Origin: Erysipelotrichaceae bacterium
GTDB lineage: Bacteria; Bacillota_I; Bacilli_A; Erysipelotrichales; Erysipelotrichaceae
Length of the DNA: 64,000 bases
NCBI GenBank assembly: GCA_017550145.1
Contig: JAFZQG010000004.1
Location: forward strand, 186,001-250,000
Direction: 5' to 3'
A program made the position numbers and the translations under genes. Under the pieces are notes generated by a model that was not told the DNA's origin, made no database searches, and saw only the letters and a program-made list of their open reading frames with translations. Below are positions 25,901-33,600 of the stretch, one piece after another; within the stretch, counting starts at the first letter, position 1, and each line of letters starts with the position of its first letter.

Positions 25901-28093
25901 AGTTTCTTATATACAAACAGAAACAATTCAAATGTTTACTATTTCGGAGGAAATCCTTTTGGAGCGAAATACGACTATGAATACAGACCTGAAAGAAACT
26001 CCGTTGCCGGAAATTATTATTTCTCAAAAGTTAAATTTTCATTGATCAGAAACGCCAGAGCCGGACGTGTTGCCCTATATAATAACAACGGGGTTATATA
26101 TGAATATATAAGCAACGAGAAAACTGCATCTTTTTTTAATCTGAATGATGAAAACTGGTATAATACCATCACAAATTATTATCTGGGAGAATATTCTGAG
26201 CTTACAGAAGGAAACAGATACAACATTTCGCTTCAGCTGGCGCTGGAAAGTCAAGCCGATAAAACGGGTAACATTAACTGGAACAGTGTAAGAAAAGTCT
26301 GGGACGTTCCTTTCGTTGTCGATAGTGTATATCCGACGATACAGGAAATTAAAGATAAAACAGTCGAAGGAGAAACGATTCTCACGATCAAGGCCAGCGA
26401 TAACAATTATATTGCAGTAATGCTGCTGTATGAAGAAGACAGAACAACAAAGATCGCCGAATTCGGTTCGACCACAGAAGAAAAAACCGGCGGAGACAGC
26501 GAAACATATGAAGTCAATCTCGGAACAAACGGGCCTAAGCACCTGTATCTGATCGTCGGAGATTATTCCGGAAACTGCAGGACCGTTAAAATCAATATCA
26601 ACAAAGAAGAGATACATCAGGCTCCTGCTGTTGCAATGAGCGACACATATGTAAAGAAAGTTCTGGGTAACACCATTTCTCTTTCAGCCGATATAACTCC
26701 ATACGGCCTGAATAATACACTGGTATGGCGTTCAGCTGATGAAAGCATCGCAACCGTCGATCAGAACGGAACTGTTACAGGTGTATCAGTCGGAAGAACA
26801 ACTATCTATGCGAAATCGGAAGTATATTCAACGGAAAATAAAGCTGTTGAAGGCCGATGTGAAGTTGAATTCTTTACGGTTAACAAAACATTAAATGCTC
26901 TGATCAGTGATCAGAAATTAATGCTAGCTTCATTTAACACAAGCAGCATGCCTGCTTACACCGGAATTGAAGATATAGAACTGCCGTTAAGCAGCGCGGC
27001 ATATGCGGCAGATGAAAATCTTTATTTCGTGTCGACAAGCGCTGATAAAGGTTCAACGTTATATGTTAAGACAATAGAAGGAATAAGCAAGGTCAATGAT
27101 CTTGCGATAAATAATGTTAAGGATATCTGCGCTGTACCGTATTTTGCAGAAAGCGAACTGATCGCAGTTGATAACGAAAACATCTATTTCATAAACGGTG
27201 TAAACGGAACTGTTGACGGATCGGTTAAACCGGATATCACAAATAAGCTGGTAGCTGTTGCCTATAAGTGTACGGATAATACCGGAGATCATGTATTCCT
27301 CTTGGACAACAAGGGAATCGTCTATGAAGCTGTCTTAAGCAGAACCGACAATACATACAGCTGTACCGTTCAGCAGATAATGGATACTGAGCAGGAGACC
27401 GATGAAACAGGATCACATTCGCTGTATTATGACGGAAGCAATCTGTTCTGGAGCTATTCGCCAAGTACCGGAAACAGTACATACGTTCTCTATTTTGAAA
27501 ATATAAACCTTGAAACAAGAGCCTATTATCTTATCGGATCATTCAATGAAAAAGTTAAGGTATCAGGTTTATACAGTGCTGATCAGTTAAATCTTTTCCC
27601 TGGACAGGAACAGCCTTCGTCAGAAAACGGAATAATGTCAGCTGCTGTCACCAGAACCAAGATCGCAACCGAAATAAGTACCGAAAGCAATAATACCGTA
27701 ACCGTAAACTTCTACAATAATGAAGACGTTAAGCTGACTAACGGTAAGTATGAGATCCAGTATGATTCTTCCAAACTGGAATTCAGCGGTGTCAACAGCA
27801 GTGCCAGATACAATGCCGTAAACGATAAGAACAGCGGTAAGATAGTATTCGCCTTTGCGGAAAGAACCGGTGAAGAGAGCGGTTCAAAGATCTATTCTGT
27901 CAGCTTCACAAGAAAGAGCGACAGTGCATCCGATCTCTTTATCTATGAGAAAGAATCAGGAAACAGAACTTCATTGAATAACCGCTATGAATACAGTATC
28001 CCTAAGAAGGGACAGGGATCACAGGATATCGATCCAAATCCTGTCAACAACAACACCGGTTACAGAATACCGATTACAGGCATTGATCAATAA
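22991..28093 (+). CDS. Giant secreted subtilase with dockerin-like, Big and cohesin-like domains
   Basis: This 1700-residue S8 protease has a signal peptide and propeptide, then the catalytic Asp in IAVIDTGLD (~205), His in NHGSHVAST (~295) and Ser in SGTSMATPQ (~640), with a protease-associated domain inserted between His and Ser. Downstream lie a dockerin-like pair of calcium loops (LDMNNDNLLNDQDAQ and ADLDGDGKITSHDAQ, ~820-870), Fn3-like beta regions, a Big_2 domain (~1215-1290), a low-complexity propeller-like region, and a cohesin-like domain (~1540-1660). It ends YRIPITGIDQ without a membrane anchor. It is likely an extracellular protein-degrading enzyme. Its stop overlaps the next start (TAATG). 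Confidence 0.93.
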   Translation: MKLYKKYLNLLLTVLLLVSGTGIFNVAFAEDDEPQSGVTWEIIDNDEEFIDSLRNVDDGGESLVYAKRGNKRVSIILEGKSAMETYPDLDPDDDRIQSYRDILKQKQDKIAERISEEILGGELNVAWNLTLATNMISAYVPDWAIESIKQLDGVKDVVLENQYEVDDYDEDTAEPNMSNATKMVNAPLVWSNGYTGAGSIIAVIDTGLDLKHISFSSEGFDHAIQEVREGGKEVDLLTKQEICDNWTKTNAFKKSETTYEQAYVNSKVPFAYNYVDHSFDVSHENDVQSNHGSHVASTVAANRYIYLDGEYKNALESVMVQGEAPDAQILVMKVFGINGGAYESDYFAAIEDAMVLGADAVNLSLGSASAGFSYSEEANLQKIIDNASNTNVVWAMASGNSGYWAEHSYLGILYKDGVNYSTLGYPASYSSSLAVASVDNDGLTLPILKFNDRIINYQDGDGKCYPLSTLNGEYEFVYIDNYGNEEDYAKVKDVLEGKIAICNRGDNTFAEKATNAIDNGAVATIIVNRVQGLMFMGLSEYKYTQPVAMISLNDGKYIKEHSTFNGSYYTGKIRISSTDMISEYYGSNYYTMSDFSSYGVPGDLTLKPEITAPGGNIYGAYGTSQGELNSGIDRYGSMSGTSMATPQVAGIVALMSQYIRENNLNDAATKLNITRRALIQSLLMSTAKPLIEESTKSYFSVFRQGAGLVDVNAATGSNTVILMDNVKTNGEITRDISEYARDGKVKAELGDDPGRTGKYSVSFTINNITNEDLYYDLDASFFTQGIIEGWFLDNSTVALHPQYKWTVDGVPYSINKKLDMNNDNLLNDQDAQVILDYVVGNISEFPGMENADLDGDGKITSHDAQVLLTRSNEGAVLVPADGSVSVTLDIDLGDEIKNYDFNGAYVEGYIFAKERDSEEGVIGVTHSIPVLGYYGGWDESSMVDYGSYIEDSYDIPHNIPYLYEIDNPRQSFLYTNRNNSNVYYFGGNPFGAKYDYEYRPERNSVAGNYYFSKVKFSLIRNARAGRVALYNNNGVIYEYISNEKTASFFNLNDENWYNTITNYYLGEYSELTEGNRYNISLQLALESQADKTGNINWNSVRKVWDVPFVVDSVYPTIQEIKDKTVEGETILTIKASDNNYIAVMLLYEEDRTTKIAEFGSTTEEKTGGDSETYEVNLGTNGPKHLYLIVGDYSGNCRTVKININKEEIHQAPAVAMSDTYVKKVLGNTISLSADITPYGLNNTLVWRSADESIATVDQNGTVTGVSVGRTTIYAKSEVYSTENKAVEGRCEVEFFTVNKTLNALISDQKLMLASFNTSSMPAYTGIEDIELPLSSAAYAADENLYFVSTSADKGSTLYVKTIEGISKVNDLAINNVKDICAVPYFAESELIAVDNENIYFINGVNGTVDGSVKPDITNKLVAVAYKCTDNTGDHVFLLDNKGIVYEAVLSRTDNTYSCTVQQIMDTEQETDETGSHSLYYDGSNLFWSYSPSTGNSTYVLYFENINLETRAYYLIGSFNEKVKVSGLYSADQLNLFPGQEQPSSENGIMSAAVTRTKIATEISTESNNTVTVNFYNNEDVKLTNGKYEIQYDSSKLEFSGVNSSARYNAVNDKNSGKIVFAFAERTGEESGSKIYSVSFTRKSDSASDLFIYEKESGNRTSLNNRYEYSIPKKGQGSQDIDPNPVNNNTGYRIPITGIDQ

Positions 28094-28320
28094 TGGATTG
28101 CGGACACAGCTGGAAGCTGATAAAAGAGACCGATTACGGCGAAATGGATTACAGTTCCTATGGCGGACCTGTAGATCATTTTGTCGTGTCACTTTATAAG
28201 TGTGAATTATGCGGACAGTTAAAGAAAGAATGCCGTGGTGATATCTGTGGCAATCCTGATGAGTTTCTGGCAATAACAGATGAAGACAAAGAATATTCAA
28301 ATAACTGGAGCGAAGAATGA
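28093..28320 (+). CDS. Small zinc-ribbon-like protein (75 aa)
   Basis: The product has an opening DCGHSW, then CELCGQ and two later Cys (ECRGDIC), a pattern that could bind one zinc ion. It starts within the subtilase stop codon and its own stop overlaps the start of the acetyltransferase gene (ATGA), so the three are translationally coupled. Function unknown. Confidence 0.7.
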   Translation: MDCGHSWKLIKETDYGEMDYSSYGGPVDHFVVSLYKCELCGQLKKECRGDICGNPDEFLAITDEDKEYSNNWSEE

Positions 28321-28757
28321 ATGTCCGGGTAATGACAATTGAAGATTACGCTAAAGTCTATGAACTATGGCTTTCATGCAAGGGCATGGGTTTAAACAAT
28401 GTGGATGATTCAGAAGAAGGGATCAGGAAATATTTAGACAGAAATCCCCATACCTGTTTTGTGGCCGAAGAAGATTCAAAGATACTCGGTGTAATTATTG
28501 CGGGACATGATGGCAGAAGAGGATATATCTATCATACAGCTGTCCATCCCGATTATCGAAGGATGAAGGTCGGAGAAAAACTTGTTGAAGCCGCAATGTC
28601 TGCCTTAAAAGAAGAAGGAATAAACAAAGTAGCTCTGGTGGTATTTGAAAGAAACGAACTTGGCAATGAATTCTGGGAAGCCATGGGTTTCACTGAGAGA
28701 ACAGATCTGGTTTACCGGAATAAGGCTCTGGCAGAACTGATCAGAATGGATACCTGA
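28317..28757 (+). CDS. GNAT-family N-acetyltransferase
   Basis: The 146-residue cytoplasmic enzyme shows the acetyl-CoA binding motif around VHPDYRRMKVGEKLVEAA and the later NELGNEFWEAMGF segment of GNAT enzymes such as RimI-like proteins. It transfers an acetyl group from acetyl-CoA to an amine; the acceptor is unknown. Coupled to the small zinc-ribbon gene by a 4-base overlap, and followed by the DUF2971 gene after five bases. Confidence 0.9.
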   Translation: MNVRVMTIEDYAKVYELWLSCKGMGLNNVDDSEEGIRKYLDRNPHTCFVAEEDSKILGVIIAGHDGRRGYIYHTAVHPDYRRMKVGEKLVEAAMSALKEEGINKVALVVFERNELGNEFWEAMGFTERTDLVYRNKALAELIRMDT

Positions 28758-28762
28758 AGATA

Positions 28763-29656
28763 ATGGAAGATTCAAAGAATACAGTAATGGATAAAGAGGA
28801 ATATAAAAGAAAAGCCATCAGACTGATCGAAGAGCGTCCGCAGGATGATTCTCTAACAGTCAGTGATGAACAGATGGAACTTTTTGATTTCATACCCAGG
28901 AAACTGTACAAGTACTGTCCGGTAAATGAATATTATCTGCAGGATATCAATGAGGATAAGCTTTTTATTTCACCGATCGAATATCTGGATGACCAGTTTG
29001 AGGCAAAATTGAGCCTGCGCTATGATTTTTCACAATACTACGAAAATCTGAAGACTTTTCTTAAACAGTTTCCGGACATCAGCCATCTGATCAATGATGA
29101 TGAGAATCCTGAAAAGAGTGCCTACGATCTTTCTTCGCTGCTGTTTAAGACCAGAAAAGAATACGGCATCTGTTCCTTATCGGAAACAAACGACAGTCAG
29201 ATCATGTGGCAGATGTACGGCAACAGTTACAGAGGCATCTGTATTGAATATGATATTGCCGGCTGGAATGACAATAAGACAAAAGCGAATATTCTTCCGG
29301 TCTCTTATGTTGCGGAAAAGGATTCCGATCCGCTGAAACTTCTGAAAGATGTAATCATTCAGCGCATCACGAAGAAGAAAGACGAACAGATCCGTCATTA
29401 CGTCAATGCGTGGGTCGCTGATCTGTTTACGACCAAAAACGAAGAATGGAGTTTACAGAAAGAGTGGCGGATCTTAGGCAAGGCCGGTACTCTTATAGAT
29501 GGGCCAGAGATATCAGCCATCATTATCGGCAACATGATCGAAGATTCCGACAGAAAAACGATTAGTGATATCTGCAGAAGCAGAAATATCACTCTGTATG
29601 AGGTCACAGAGGATTATAAGCATCTGAAAATTGCTTTCAGATCTGTGGATTTATAA
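28763..29656 (+). CDS. DUF2971 protein
   Basis: The 297-residue protein shows the DUF2971 pattern: KLYKYCPVNEYYLQDI near the start, ISPIEYLDDQFEAKL, CSLSETNDSQIMWQMYG with the SRGICIEYD-like strand, and WSLQKEWRI toward the C-terminus. The family's biochemical role is not established; it is often near defence or mobile loci, though nothing else here supports defence. It is the last gene of the subtilase-led cluster. Confidence 0.88.
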   Translation: MEDSKNTVMDKEEYKRKAIRLIEERPQDDSLTVSDEQMELFDFIPRKLYKYCPVNEYYLQDINEDKLFISPIEYLDDQFEAKLSLRYDFSQYYENLKTFLKQFPDISHLINDDENPEKSAYDLSSLLFKTRKEYGICSLSETNDSQIMWQMYGNSYRGICIEYDIAGWNDNKTKANILPVSYVAEKDSDPLKLLKDVIIQRITKKKDEQIRHYVNAWVADLFTTKNEEWSLQKEWRILGKAGTLIDGPEISAIIIGNMIEDSDRKTISDICRSRNITLYEVTEDYKHLKIAFRSVDL

Positions 29657-29679
29657 AAGGTGACTTGAATGTCACCTTT
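29656..29679. terminator. Bidirectional terminator between convergent genes
   Basis: A perfect 9-bp stem (aaaggtgac/gtcaccttt) with a ttgaat loop overlaps the stop codons of the DUF2971 and MFS genes. Confidence 0.85.
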
Positions 29680-30838
29680 ACTTTGCGCTTTTCTTTGTGT
29701 ATAACCAGTAGATCGGAATACATAAGAGTAATAGTACTGCATACATATCAAACAGTAAGGCATATCCCGATCCGGAGATAACGAAAGCTCCGATTGCCGG
29801 TCCCAAGACGTTACCTAAGTCCATACCGATATAGCAGCTGCTGGAAGCAACACCGCTTCTTTCCAGTCCGAGTTTCTTTACGGAATCAGCCTGAATGGCC
29901 GACTGTCCGCTGCCCTGACCGATGGCCTTGAGAACGGCTGCGAATAATACCAGCGGTAAAGCGTGAGCTCTGGCAAAGCAGAAGGCGAAGACAGCCGATA
30001 TGACAAACGCAGGATACAGAGTATAGGCAATGCCTTTTCTGTCCATCCACTTGCCGGTAAACGGTTTAGTCAAGACGGTAGTGATGGAACTGACAGTATA
30101 GTATAGTGAGATGTTGGCGATACCTCTGTTGGTACCGTAGTCTTTAAGATAATATAACAGAATGCCGTTTCCGATCGACAGCATTCCGATCAGAAATACA
30201 TACATAAACAGTTCCGGCGCAAAGAAGTTTTCGGCTTTGAAAACAAACTTCTCTTTCTTTGGCTGAACCTGAGGATGATAAGGAATAAGATAGGTACCGA
30301 TGGCACAGATCAGATTCAATACCGAAGCCCAGATAAAGATCTGTTCCATACCATAACGGACTTCCACGAATTCTCCCAGCTGCGGTCCGATCATGGTGGA
30401 GATGACTGTACCGATTCCGATATAGCTTAATCCTTCACCGAGTCTGTTTAAAGGCAGGAAGTCGGCACCAAAGGCCATGGAGACAGTCCCGCTTAAGCTG
30501 AAGGCAATCCCGTTTAATATTCTGACGGCTATGATCATCGGAACGGTATTGGCTTTCGAATAAAGGAAAAGACAGAAGATCGACAGGATATATGACAGGA
30601 CCATGATCTTTTTCTTGTTGAAGTGATCGCTGGCCGCTCCGGAGAAAGGTCTGCCGAATAAGGCGACCAGGCTCATTAATGAAGAAATAATGCCGGTGAT
30701 CTCCATCGGAGCACCTCTGGATACCAGAAAAGACGGCAGGATCGGATTGACCATGTAGGAGGCTGATCCGCTGATGACACTCATACAGAGTACCATCAGA
30801 AACGGAATTGTGAAGATTCTATCTTTTTCTTTATTCAT
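29678..30838 (-). CDS. MFS transporter, drug-efflux type
   Basis: The 386-residue, twelve-helix protein has the motif A loop GRPFSGAASDHFNKKKIM between helices 2 and 3 and FTGKWMDRKG in the equivalent loop of the second half, both typical of the drug:H+ antiporter branch. The substrate is unknown. It is a single gene with a shared terminator. The start ATG at 30838 lacks a strong ribosome site. Confidence 0.87.
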   Translation of the reverse strand: MNKEKDRIFTIPFLMVLCMSVISGSASYMVNPILPSFLVSRGAPMEITGIISSLMSLVALFGRPFSGAASDHFNKKKIMVLSYILSIFCLFLYSKANTVPMIIAVRILNGIAFSLSGTVSMAFGADFLPLNRLGEGLSYIGIGTVISTMIGPQLGEFVEVRYGMEQIFIWASVLNLICAIGTYLIPYHPQVQPKKEKFVFKAENFFAPELFMYVFLIGMLSIGNGILLYYLKDYGTNRGIANISLYYTVSSITTVLTKPFTGKWMDRKGIAYTLYPAFVISAVFAFCFARAHALPLVLFAAVLKAIGQGSGQSAIQADSVKKLGLERSGVASSSCYIGMDLGNVLGPAIGAFVISGSGYALLFDMYAVLLLLCIPIYWLYTKKSAK

Positions 30839-30916
30839 AGGACAAGGATATTTTATCGTTTAGAGATCAAATTGTATTTCAAATAAGTCGCATTGTTTTT
30901 CAAAAACCTGTGATTG

Positions 30917-30946
30917 TTGAATTTGGGATTATATTTCTAATACAAT
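30917..30946 (+). promoter_or_regulatory. Promoter for 55-residue membrane micro-protein
   Basis: TTGAAT (30917-30922) and TACAAT (30941-30946) are separated by 18 bases and lie 22 bases before the small gene's ATG, with GGGAGG between. Confidence 0.6.
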
Positions 30947-30968
30947 TTAGGTATTCAGGGAGGTCTTT

Positions 30969-31136
30969 ATGGCAGTATTGGTTATATTGTTTTTTGCGGT
31001 AATTGGTGTCTTAGTGGGAATTGTCTTAAGAAATAATGGAATGATCCATTACGGTATAGGCAATCAGTATGGTAAGCACTACGCAAAAGATCTCGGTATT
31101 GAGAATAACGAAACAGAAGACAGATGGGATAACTAA
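30969..31136 (+). CDS. 55-residue membrane micro-protein
   Basis: An ATG at 30969 with GGGAGG upstream opens a 55-codon frame: a 20-residue hydrophobic helix at the N-terminus (VLVILFFAVIGVLVGIVL) and a polar, acidic tail ending RWDN. The gene has its own promoter and a terminator directly after the stop. It is probably a single-pass membrane protein with its tail in the cytoplasm. Function unknown. Confidence 0.7.
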   Translation: MAVLVILFFAVIGVLVGIVLRNNGMIHYGIGNQYGKHYAKDLGIENNETEDRWDN

Positions 31137-31163
31137 AAAAACAAGTTCAGTGAACTTGTTTTT
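31137..31163. terminator. Bidirectional terminator
   Basis: An acaagttc/gaacttgt stem with an agt loop, flanked by A and T runs, lies between the micro-protein and the convergent GGDEF gene. Confidence 0.85.
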
Positions 31164-32331
31164 AACGGGATCTTTTTCTGTTTGAATAGAATTCGCTTTT
31201 TTCTTCGTAGAGATTGGTATCGGCTTCTTCTATGGCTTTTAAGAACGATTTATATGAACCTTCGAATGGCGCATAGCCGACACAGGCACTGAATTCATAA
31301 TCTTTAGGATTGTTTTCATTTTCTTCCTTGAAGGCTTTCTTCAGATTGTCAGCCAATTCTTTTATATCTTTTTCTTTCGCGGTTTTGACAACAAGGATGA
31401 ATTCATCTCCGCCATAGCGGGCAATGAACGGACGGTTCTTATCTTTGCCGCAGACCTGTTTGATGAGCTCGGAAGATCTTAATAAGGCTTTGTCACCTTC
31501 AATATGTCCGTATTTATCATTGATGGATTTGAAGTCGTTCAGGTCCAGCATGACAACATAATGAGGGTTATCTTCAGAAGAGCGCTGCAGTTCCTGGATA
31601 ACATAACGGTTGAGCTGGGCTCTGTTGTTTAAGGAAGTCAAAGGATCAAGTGAGACCAGGTCATCCAGGGAAGTCAGATACATATAGACCATAGTGATCG
31701 TGCAGCCGAAACAGAAGATCGGGATCTGTAAGTCAGTGGTCTGAATGATACCGAATACGACAACACCGATACCATAAAACATGATGGTCAGACAGCGCAG
31801 TTTGGTGGACGGATCATCGGAAGATAAGACTTTTAAGAATGATCTGACAACAGCCGCCAGGATATATGTGATCGGAATCAGAACGAACGATATCGTATAG
31901 AAAATCGTCATATTGTAGTTCTCATCCATCATCAGCGACGGGAAGAAAAGAAAGGCAATGATATGAAACAGGGAAAGAATAACTGCCGGAGCCTGAATCA
32001 TATAACGGTAATTTTTCTTCTGAATATATTCGGCACCCTGATCCATTTCAACATAAGTAAACCAGAAACAGCAGATTGTCGAAAGGATAACGGCGTTACC
32101 AAGGTTGGCGATCGATACCGTCAGACGGTTTTTCGGCAGGAACTCGTTCAGTACCAGGATCCAGAAAGAATCACAGATGAAATAATCTATGTGGCACATC
32201 AGAACGATGTTGAAAAAGCGCTGTTTGGCCTGATGGTCAACACCATGAACACTCTTCCCCAGCATCAGCAGGAAGAGGATCAGACAGACCATATTGGCTT
32301 CAACGTAAAAGAGTGTATAATTGCCGTTCAT
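31162..32331 (-). CDS. Membrane-anchored GGDEF diguanylate cyclase
   Basis: The 389-residue protein begins with about seven transmembrane helices (residues ~5-215) and ends with a GGDEF domain carrying DPLTSLNNR and the intact site ARYGGDEFILV. It should make cyclic di-GMP in response to a signal sensed in the membrane domain. It is a lone gene with its promoter facing a 74-residue membrane protein gene. It is the second GGDEF protein in the window; no EAL or HD-GYP phosphodiesterase is seen here. Confidence 0.92.
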   Translation of the reverse strand: MNGNYTLFYVEANMVCLILFLLMLGKSVHGVDHQAKQRFFNIVLMCHIDYFICDSFWILVLNEFLPKNRLTVSIANLGNAVILSTICCFWFTYVEMDQGAEYIQKKNYRYMIQAPAVILSLFHIIAFLFFPSLMMDENYNMTIFYTISFVLIPITYILAAVVRSFLKVLSSDDPSTKLRCLTIMFYGIGVVVFGIIQTTDLQIPIFCFGCTITMVYMYLTSLDDLVSLDPLTSLNNRAQLNRYVIQELQRSSEDNPHYVVMLDLNDFKSINDKYGHIEGDKALLRSSELIKQVCGKDKNRPFIARYGGDEFILVVKTAKEKDIKELADNLKKAFKEENENNPKDYEFSACVGYAPFEGSYKSFLKAIEEADTNLYEEKSEFYSNRKRSR

Positions 32332-32421
32332 ACTAAAATTTTAGCACTATGAAAAAATAGTTTAAAGAAGGCCTTATTAAAGAAAAACACTGATAAAATA
32401 AGGTCATAGGGATAAACAGTT

Positions 32422-32646
32422 ATGGCAACATTCTCTTCGATTATCGGTGTTATCACCTTATCATTCTCTGTCTTGATCTATGAATTTGCGCCATTATGGC
32501 TGTTTCTGGATCTGATCGGTATCGTCTGTGCATATATCGGATTGAAAGACGGAGACAAGAACTGTAAAACCGGATTAATACTGTGCGGTCTGGCAGCGTT
32601 CTTCTCATCTACTTCGATTCTGCTGGTATATCTGGCAGGAAGATAA
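32422..32646 (+). CDS. Small two-to-three-helix membrane protein (74 aa)
   Basis: The product is almost entirely hydrophobic except for a short KDGDKNCKTG loop, so it should cross the membrane two or three times with that loop on one side. The shape resembles DUF4190-like small membrane proteins, but the match is not firm. No strong ribosome site is seen. A terminator follows at once. Confidence 0.65.
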   Translation: MATFSSIIGVITLSFSVLIYEFAPLWLFLDLIGIVCAYIGLKDGDKNCKTGLILCGLAAFFSSTSILLVYLAGR

Positions 32647-32647
32647 T

Positions 32648-32676
32648 AAAAAGTTCAGTTAGCTGAACTTTTTATG
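32648..32676. terminator. Bidirectional terminator
   Basis: An 11-bp stem (aaaaagttcag/ctgaacttttt) with a ttag loop lies between the small membrane protein gene and the convergent hydrolase gene. Confidence 0.88.
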
Positions 32677-32682
32677 TGTCTA

Positions 32683-33597
32683 TTATGCTTGCTTGTAACA
32701 GTCATTCAGGAACTCATCAATAAGTTCTTCATAACGTTTACGGTCGGTAACGATCGACATCGCATGATCGGCTTTCGGAAAGAGATTGAGTCTGCTTAAC
32801 GGATTCTTACATACTTCGATCATGACTTTACTGTGATCACAGACGATCAGTCCGTCATCTTCACCATGCATGAAGCAGATCGGAACGTTGGTGTTTTTGA
32901 CTGCTTCGATCGGACTGGTCTGTTTGATGTGATAGTTATACTGTAACAGAGCCAGAACTTTTAAGATCGGAATAATGAAGATCGGAGGGATGCTCATATT
33001 CTTGCGGATATACTCATTGAAGAGCCTTTCACTATCCGCAAACGGACAGTCTGCGACAACCAGGTTAACATCCGTATATCTTAGTACCAGTAAGGCTGTA
33101 GCCGCACCCATGGATTCACCATGTAAAGCTATGTAGCAGTCAGGAGAAAATTCTTCTCTGACATAGGCAATGATCTTTTCAAGATCTTTTGATTCCTTTT
33201 CTCCTAAGGTACAGAATCCTCCGGTCGAAACACCGAACGAACGTTCATCATAGATCACGACATTGTATCCTCGACGATAGAAGATGTCGCCGTATTTAAT
33301 AGCGGATATACGGTTGGCTGTATGGCCATGGCAGATGATGGCGACTCTGTTTTCTTTGGCATCGGGATTTCTGATGATTTCGCCATAAATGGTTGCGCCA
33401 TCGTTTTCGATCGAAAAGTCTTTTCTGTCCCATTCATTATCATAGGCATTTAATGCATCAGCGAAACCTTCTTCGATAGTCTGTTTACGCAGAAACTCGG
33501 TGTCATGGTGAACAGGAAAAACGATTAGCTGGAGGCATTTCTCCGCAATAAGGATCAGAACGATTATGATAAATATCGGAATGAATTTTAATAACAT
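32683..33597 (-). CDS. Membrane-tethered alpha/beta hydrolase
   Basis: The 304-residue protein has one N-terminal membrane helix (residues ~3-22), then an alpha/beta hydrolase fold with oxyanion region CHGHTANR, nucleophile elbow ALHGESMGAAT (GxSxG), Asp in MHGEDDGLI and His in KADHAMS. It resembles the serine aminopeptidase/lysophospholipase-like group (BAAT or YqkD type). The substrate is unknown. It starts three bases after the stop of the upstream MFS gene, so the two form an operon. Confidence 0.88.
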   Translation of the reverse strand: MLLKFIPIFIIIVLILIAEKCLQLIVFPVHHDTEFLRKQTIEEGFADALNAYDNEWDRKDFSIENDGATIYGEIIRNPDAKENRVAIICHGHTANRISAIKYGDIFYRRGYNVVIYDERSFGVSTGGFCTLGEKESKDLEKIIAYVREEFSPDCYIALHGESMGAATALLVLRYTDVNLVVADCPFADSERLFNEYIRKNMSIPPIFIIPILKVLALLQYNYHIKQTSPIEAVKNTNVPICFMHGEDDGLIVCDHSKVMIEVCKNPLSRLNLFPKADHAMSIVTDRKRYEELIDEFLNDCYKQA

Positions 33598-33600
33598 GAT

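Noticed and set aside
28763..29656. Defence island around the DUF2971 gene
   Set aside because: No restriction, CRISPR, retron or toxin-antitoxin gene lies nearby; neighbours are a protease and transporters.
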